NCBI GenBank assembly: GCA_016926205.1
Contig: JAFGPB010000070.1
Span: 1-51,803 of the forward strand
DNA: 51,803 bases
From: Bacteroidales bacterium
GTDB taxonomy: Bacteria; Bacteroidota; Bacteroidia; Bacteroidales; UBA10428
Direction of reading: 5' to 3'
The position numbers and the translations under genes were made by a program. Positions 47,318-51,803 of this stretch are shown here, in pieces. Within the stretch, counting starts at the first letter, position 1, and each line of letters starts with the position of its first letter. The notes beneath the pieces are model-generated. The model did no database searches and was not told the origin of the DNA. It saw only the letters and a list, made by a program, of their open reading frames with translations.

Positions 47318-48421
47318 ATGAATCGCAAACATTTTATATCAACCATTGCAGGAGCAACAGCAACTGCTGTTGCAGGAGCCGGCGCAATCGCTGCGCATTC
47401 AGTTGAGCCGGGTGAAAATTCTGTCTCGTTGATAAAGGCACCTGACCATAAGGTAAAAAGAGGTGTGGCACTGTACAGCTATCAGAGGGCCCTTAAAAGC
47501 CATTCCGTAACACTGGAGAATTGTATCGAGGAACTATCTGATATAGGCGCTTATGGCATTGAGGCCATCGGTCAGGTAATCATCAAGGATTATCCGAATC
47601 CTTCGGATCGATGGATAGGAGAATGGTGGGAAATGATGGACAAGTATGGCACAACACCGGTATGTTATACAAATTTCCATGATCAATGGCTCCAGAAGTC
47701 AAGGCCGATGACCACCGCTGAAAATCTTGAGCACCAAATGATCGATTTTAATCTGGGAAGAAGAATGGGTTTCACGAAATTCCGAATGTTGGTGGGGACA
47801 CCGATAGAGCTTATGGAAGCGGCAATCCCGGTCTGTGAAAAGTTAGGACTTTGGATGGGACTTGAAATTCATGCTCCGGTTCCCTTTAGCAGCAGACTGA
47901 TAGAAAGGATTCTGGGACTGGCAGAAAAGCATCCCGATGCAATCGGATTGCTCCCCGATATGGGGATATTCCAGAAATATCCCAGTCCATCCGCACGTGA
48001 ACAACAAATAGCACAGGGAACACTTACCCGTGATATTGCCTTATATATTGAAGATGCATACAGAAAAGGTTTGGATAAAGCGGAAGTTGTGTCCAGAGTA
48101 AAAGGGATGAAGCCCAGACCCGGGGATACGAGTTATGCAGATATGGTTTACAGTGCAAATCCTGAGGATCCGAAAGACCTGATACCCATTATGAAGTACT
48201 GCCGTCATATACACGGTAAGTTCCATGAAATGAATAAGGGTTCGGATTATACTGACGCCAGGATCATTTATGATGAAGTGGTACCTGTACTTATGCAATA
48301 TGGATATGACGGGTATATATGCACTGAATTTGAGGGACAGAGATTCATGGATGCCGGCACGGATGAGTTTGACCAGGTACGGAGGCAGCATGTGATGTTA
48401 AAAAGGTTAATGGGAAAATAA
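47318..48421 (+). CDS. Signal-peptide-bearing TIM barrel, probable C-glycoside deglycosidase alpha subunit (module 2)
   Basis: The 367-residue protein is the close paralog of the TIM barrel at 45467. Likely metal ligands are Glu183, Asp214, His299 and Glu337, with His185 beside them. The leader M-N-R-K-H-F-I-S ... A-H-S has the same Tat-like R-K-x-F-I but no Cys, so it would be soluble or signal-anchored rather than lipidated. The roughly 50-residue insertion with G-T-L-T-R-D and K-P-R-P-G-D matches module 1. It ends just before the broken kinase gene. Confidence 0.78.
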   Translation: MNRKHFISTIAGATATAVAGAGAIAAHSVEPGENSVSLIKAPDHKVKRGVALYSYQRALKSHSVTLENCIEELSDIGAYGIEAIGQVIIKDYPNPSDRWIGEWWEMMDKYGTTPVCYTNFHDQWLQKSRPMTTAENLEHQMIDFNLGRRMGFTKFRMLVGTPIELMEAAIPVCEKLGLWMGLEIHAPVPFSSRLIERILGLAEKHPDAIGLLPDMGIFQKYPSPSAREQQIAQGTLTRDIALYIEDAYRKGLDKAEVVSRVKGMKPRPGDTSYADMVYSANPEDPKDLIPIMKYCRHIHGKFHEMNKGSDYTDARIIYDEVVPVLMQYGYDGYICTEFEGQRFMDAGTDEFDQVRRQHVMLKRLMGK

Positions 48422-48429
48422 AATCCCAA

Positions 48430-48542
48430 CCGGGAATATTCGTTTCATTTTTGTCAATCATGTAGATTGGTGTATTTAATAATTTAGATCAATTGGAATT
48501 AGGGGTGTCTCTTCTTCTGAGACGCCCCCGACCGGGAATATT
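48430..48542. repeat. CCGGGAATATT direct repeats flanking a hairpin
   Basis: CCGGGAATATT occurs at 48430-48440 and at 48532-48542, on either side of about 90 bp that includes the hairpin at 48502. The 11-bp match could be chance, or a trace of a local duplication. Confidence 0.4.
48502..48529 (+). terminator. Hairpin after alpha subunit 2, terminator-like
   Basis: GGGGTGTCTC (48502-48511) pairs with GAGACGCCCC (48519-48528) over 10 bp with one G-U pair. No T-run follows, so termination is uncertain. Loop and right arm resemble the terminator at 9906-9936. It separates modules 1-2 from the kinase remnant. Confidence 0.5.
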
Positions 48543-48576
48543 AATGCTTTTAGATTCATCATAACAGTACTGACTT

Positions 48577-49621
48577 ATGGGCATAAAACCTCAATTGCAT
48601 TTCAGACTGATTAAAAACTATTTTATTGTTTTATTGGTCATTTCAATTGTTCTGGTTTCCATAGAAATGGTTTCCATATTTTTTATTTTCGACAGAAGAC
48701 TGGCCTTTGTTCCGCACGTTTCACAAATCATGGGTTATACATTGTTTGGAATGATCAGCATTCTTGCGGTATTTATGTCATTTGTCATATGCCATTTCAT
48801 GCATAAACCTTTCATTAGAGATTATAAAACCAAAGGGATTGTTATTTTATCCGCATTCATATTGTCTTCAATAACATTGATTTGCATCAGCTACTTAAAT
48901 ATCATAGTGCTTACCCCGGATTACAATGAAATCGTTTTGGATTATTGACTTCGCCGCGGATTTTTAATGGGATTTGTATCCACTCTATATACATATGTTA
49001 TCAGAATTTACTCTCAGAAATAAGCATATGAACTTGAAATTGAAAAACTGAAAAAAGAAAACATCGAGAGCCAGTTTGAAGCACTGAAAAATGAAATAAG
49101 CCCTCATTTTCTGTTCAATTCCCTCAATGCACTGCAGGCAATTATCTCTGAAAACCAGGTTGCCGCAAGGGAGTTTGTATATCATCTTTCTTCAGTATTG
49201 CGCTACACATTGCAAAGCAGTGACAATATATTTGTTAATTTGCAGGAAGAATTGCAGTTGGCCAATATATATTTATTTACTGGAGTCACGATATGGCAAT
49301 AATCTGAAAATATTAACTGAAGTGCCTAAGGATTACTGGAACAAGAAAATCCTGCCATTGACCATTCAACTGCTGATTGAAAATGCAATCAAGCACAATG
49401 AAATAAGCAAACAAAATCCCCTGCGGATCCACATATCTGTTGAAAAAAACCATCGTCTTAAGATCGTCAATAAGCTTCAGTGCAGAATAAACCCGGAATC
49501 CTCGCTGGGCATCGGATTATCCAACCTGTTGAAACGTTACAGAATGGTTGCCGACCAAGATGTTGTGATTTTAAATAATAACAGTCAATTCATAGTGGAA
49601 GTGCCTATAATAACCTTATAG
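48577..49621 (+). pseudogene. Broken LytS/YehU-type sensor histidine kinase
   Basis: One kinase can be pieced together across this stretch. The first 123 codons encode four membrane helices and stop at TGA (48946-48948). The same frame continues through 24 codons to a TAA (49021-49023). It continues again with a coiled-coil linker and the phosphoacceptor block S-P-H-F-L-F-N-S-L-N (His at 49105-49107) to a stop at 49300. The ATPase part (L-L-I-E-N-A-I-K-H-N, G-I-G-L-S-N) lies in the +1 frame from about 49280, so a frameshift occurred near 49276-49280. Two stops plus a frameshift make it a pseudogene, unless the sequence has errors there. Confidence 0.85.
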
Positions 49622-49624
49622 CAA

Positions 49625-50383
49625 ATGGACGTAGTGATTGTTGAAGACGAATTGCTGGCAGTAAAAAACCTTAAAACTGTACTCGATGAAATCGGTGGAA
49701 TTAACATTATTGCTGTTCTTGAAAGCATTGCTGAATCGGTAAAATGGTTTGAATCACATCTGCCGCCAGATCTGATTTTCATGGATATTCATCTTGCCGA
49801 CGGATTGGCTTTTGAGATCTTTGAAGGGACAACCATCCAATGTCCTGTTATTTTTACCACTGCATATGATGAATATGCTCTTAAAGCATATAAAGTGAAT
49901 AGCATTGATTATCTGCTTAAGCCTATAGATACCCAGGCTGTTAGAAAATCAATACAAAAATACAGGACTCTGAATCCATTTCATGATATGAACACTGAAT
50001 TTACAAAACTGTTGACGTTGTTCAGACAACTATCCAGGTATAAAACCAACTTTCTGATATCCAAAAAGGGTGATAAAATTACTCCCCTTCCTGCTGACAG
50101 TATTGCTTACATATACATTGACAATGGCATAGTAAAAGCCATTACGATGGATAAAGCATCTTTTACGCTTGAAAACACTTTGGATGAAATAGCCGGTATG
50201 CTCAACCCTTCCTTTTTTTACAGAGCCAACCGGCAGTACATTGTTTCCCGCATGGCCATAAAAGATGTGGATCTGTGGTTCAATAACCGGCTTGCCGTTA
50301 ATCTCAGGTTTACAGCTCCTGAAAGGATCACGATAAGCAAAGAACGCAGCAGAGGATTTAAAAGCTGGCTTGCCAGTTCATAA
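49625..50383 (+). CDS. LytTR-family response regulator
   Basis: The 252-residue regulator is intact. The receiver domain (about 1-120) has acidic residues E-D-E at 7-9, phosphoacceptor Asp54 (F-M-D-I-H), T-T-A-Y-D-E-Y and the conserved Lys in L-L-K-P-I. The C-terminal LytTR DNA-binding domain (about 140-250) contains F-Y-R-A-N-R-Q-Y-I. It should bind direct repeats in target promoters. Its natural kinase, the gene directly upstream, is broken. Position inside the modules makes it a candidate regulator of them. Confidence 0.9.
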   Translation: MDVVIVEDELLAVKNLKTVLDEIGGINIIAVLESIAESVKWFESHLPPDLIFMDIHLADGLAFEIFEGTTIQCPVIFTTAYDEYALKAYKVNSIDYLLKPIDTQAVRKSIQKYRTLNPFHDMNTEFTKLLTLFRQLSRYKTNFLISKKGDKITPLPADSIAYIYIDNGIVKAITMDKASFTLENTLDEIAGMLNPSFFYRANRQYIVSRMAIKDVDLWFNNRLAVNLRFTAPERITISKERSRGFKSWLASS

Positions 50384-50612
50384 TCGTTAGGGCATATATT
50401 ATTTCAGCTTCACCGCATATCACAATCACAGCTGCCAACATTTGAATTTGCATTGACCCCCTTTATTGATATTATAAATACATCACGGGACCTTCAGGGG
50501 ATTCATGTCTCAAATGCACATTTTTAGAATATTTTTACTGGCTTATAAAAAAATCTTTGTAAATTACTGCTTTATTATCAGTTTATATTAACTAATTATT
50601 TTAACAAAAAAA

Positions 50613-51596
50613 ATGAAAATAACACGAAAGGAATTTTTAAATGTAGCCGCCGGAGCAGCCGCAATGACGGTTATTCCGGCATCCGGCGCGCTGGCAACCG
50701 CCTGTTCGCAGCCATCGTCTTCAGGTAAGCCAAAGCGCGGCGTATCCGTCTACAGTTATTCGGGTGAGATGTTTGTTACCATGACTCTCGAAGACTGTAT
50801 GAAAGATATGTATGATATGGGTGCTGAAGGTCTGGAAATTCTTGCCAACGGTCACATAGAAAATTATCCGAATCCTACGGATGAGTGGTGCGAGAATTTT
50901 TTTGCCATGTGTGACAAATACAACATCAAACCCGTGGAATATGGGCACTGGGTAGATTCGAGGCTTTATGACGGAAGGGAACTGGATGCCAAAGAATCCT
51001 ACAATATGCTTGTTCGCGATATTAAGCTTGCCAACAAGTTGGGATTTACGGTAATGCGCACCAAACTGGGTGTGATCAATGGCCTGCTGGAACCGGTGAC
51101 AAACTGGCGGGAATTTATTGAAATGGCATTGCCTGAAGCCGAAGAATACAACGTCAGAATGTGTCCGGAGATCCATAAACCAACACTTCTCAAATCACAA
51201 ATGGTTGATGACTATGTTGAGTTTATTGAAAGAACGGGAACAAAGAATTTCGGCATCAATATTGATTTCGGAGTGTTCCAGAACAGACCGACACCAACAG
51301 CACAGGCTTCGGGAGGTATGGGAGAACAACAGGAGATGTCTTTTAGCCTGCCTGAAGATATGATACCGCTATTGCCATATACATATGCATGTCATGCAAA
51401 ATTCACAGATATGTCAGAAGATCTGGTTGAAACCACCATTCCATATGATGAAATATTAAAAATATTGATTCAGAACAAATGGGATGGATACCTGCTTAGT
51501 GAATATGAAGGTCCTAACAGGGAAGAGCCGGGTTATTCCTCAGATCAGCTTCGCAGGCAGCACATCATGATGAAACGATTACTCGGGGAAGTGTAA
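50613..51596 (+). CDS. Signal-peptide-bearing TIM barrel, probable C-glycoside deglycosidase alpha subunit (module 3)
   Basis: The 327-residue protein is shorter and more divergent than the two other alpha proteins because it lacks their roughly 50-residue insertion. Likely metal ligands are Glu186 (P-E-I-H-K-P, with His188), Asp218, His261 and Glu297. The leader [10 protein letters not shown] is the best Tat-like signal of the three, and Cys31 after A-T-A may be a lipidation site. Here the alpha gene comes first and its beta partner starts 56 bp downstream, reversed from modules 1 and 2. Confidence 0.78.
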   Translation: MKITRKEFLNVAAGAAAMTVIPASGALATACSQPSSSGKPKRGVSVYSYSGEMFVTMTLEDCMKDMYDMGAEGLEILANGHIENYPNPTDEWCENFFAMCDKYNIKPVEYGHWVDSRLYDGRELDAKESYNMLVRDIKLANKLGFTVMRTKLGVINGLLEPVTNWREFIEMALPEAEEYNVRMCPEIHKPTLLKSQMVDDYVEFIERTGTKNFGINIDFGVFQNRPTPTAQASGGMGEQQEMSFSLPEDMIPLLPYTYACHAKFTDMSEDLVETTIPYDEILKILIQNKWDGYLLSEYEGPNREEPGYSSDQLRRQHIMMKRLLGEV

Positions 51597-51652
51597 CTGT
51601 TTGTTTTACATTATTGCAGGAATTATTTTAAAACAATTAAAAGGAAAAGAAA

Positions 51653-51803
51653 ATGCTTGAAAAAGAATACATACAATCCAGAGGATTCAGAAACATAACC
51701 GCAAAAGGAAAGGCCACGGGATTTCAGGTACCCATCAGAGCCCAATATTACCGTGGAGTATGGCTTTCCATGTTAAGGCCGGCCACGGTGACGGTTGACG
51801 GAG
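51653..51803 (+). CDS. DUF6379-like beta subunit (module 3), cut by window edge
   Basis: The first 50 codons of a third DUF6379-like protein are present, running off the right edge. They show the G-F-R-N start, T-G-F-Q, Q-Y-Y-R-G-V-W-L-S and V-D-G that align with the other two beta proteins. There is no signal peptide. A purine-rich AAAAGGAAAAG lies just before the ATG at 51653. Confidence 0.75.
   Translation, partial: MLEKEYIQSRGFRNITAKGKATGFQVPIRAQYYRGVWLSMLRPATVTVDG

Noticed and set aside
48577-49302. Stop-codon recoding in the sensor kinase
   Set aside because: Both TGA and TAA interrupt it and a frameshift follows; neighbouring genes use the standard code, so decay or sequencing error is simpler.

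Overview
The window looks like chromosomal DNA from a member of the Bacteroidota, probably Bacteroidales or a relative. The grounds are: type IX secretion and gliding genes (porT, gldF, gldG); a SusC/SusD outer-membrane pair; a DUF1987/SiaC-type protein; two FtsX-type permeases; and TAnnTTTG-like -7 promoter elements. It holds one tRNA-Val and no rRNA, insertion sequence or CRISPR array that I can see.

Layout. 0-7 kb: a tRNA-Val with a terminator, a secreted sugar-isomerase-like TIM barrel, a rhomboid protease, a zinc metallopeptidase lipoprotein and an SGNH hydrolase. 6-16 kb: porT with ubiE/menG, an Ldh-type dehydrogenase, a small TonB-C protein, a nitroreductase, two FtsX permeases, a SiaC-like protein and a YceI protein. 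16-25.3 kb: a mostly + strand housekeeping run (MORN-repeat lipoprotein, gldF, gldG, a DUF4340 protein, dnaN, a DnaQ-like exonuclease, an FAH-family protein, yicC, gmk, nadD). 25.5-39.3 kb: an MsbA-like exporter, purB, an NfeD protease, mltG, a phosphohexomutase, murB, a glycosyltransferase, an SDR, a second nitroreductase and a malic enzyme/phosphotransacetylase fusion.

39.5 kb to the end is the most unusual part. A SusC/SusD pair is followed by three paralogous two-gene modules. Each module pairs a small DUF6379-like protein with a signal-peptide-bearing xylose-isomerase-type TIM barrel. This pairing matches the beta and alpha subunits of C-glycoside deglycosidases (CarBC, DgpBC, DfgAB), which cleave the C-C bond between a sugar and an aglycone. 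No glycoside hydrolase is present in this stretch. The third module is cut by the right edge. Between modules 2 and 3 lies a LytS-type sensor kinase broken by two in-frame stops and a frameshift, followed by an intact LytTR response regulator. I read the region as a utilisation locus for C-glycosides or similarly oxidised sugar conjugates. The alpha subunits carry Tat-like R-K-x-F-[IL] leaders while the beta subunits have none, which raises the possibility of export as a folded complex.

A second theme runs through 2.7-31.7 kb. Many intergenic gaps contain tandem repeats that differ in sequence and unit length from gap to gap (about 19, 20-21, 24, 28, 30, 50, 55 and 105 bp). Two of them, after nadD and after an FtsX permease, appear to be duplications of the neighbouring gene's own 3' end. 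All functions are inferred from reading the sequence; no database search was run.
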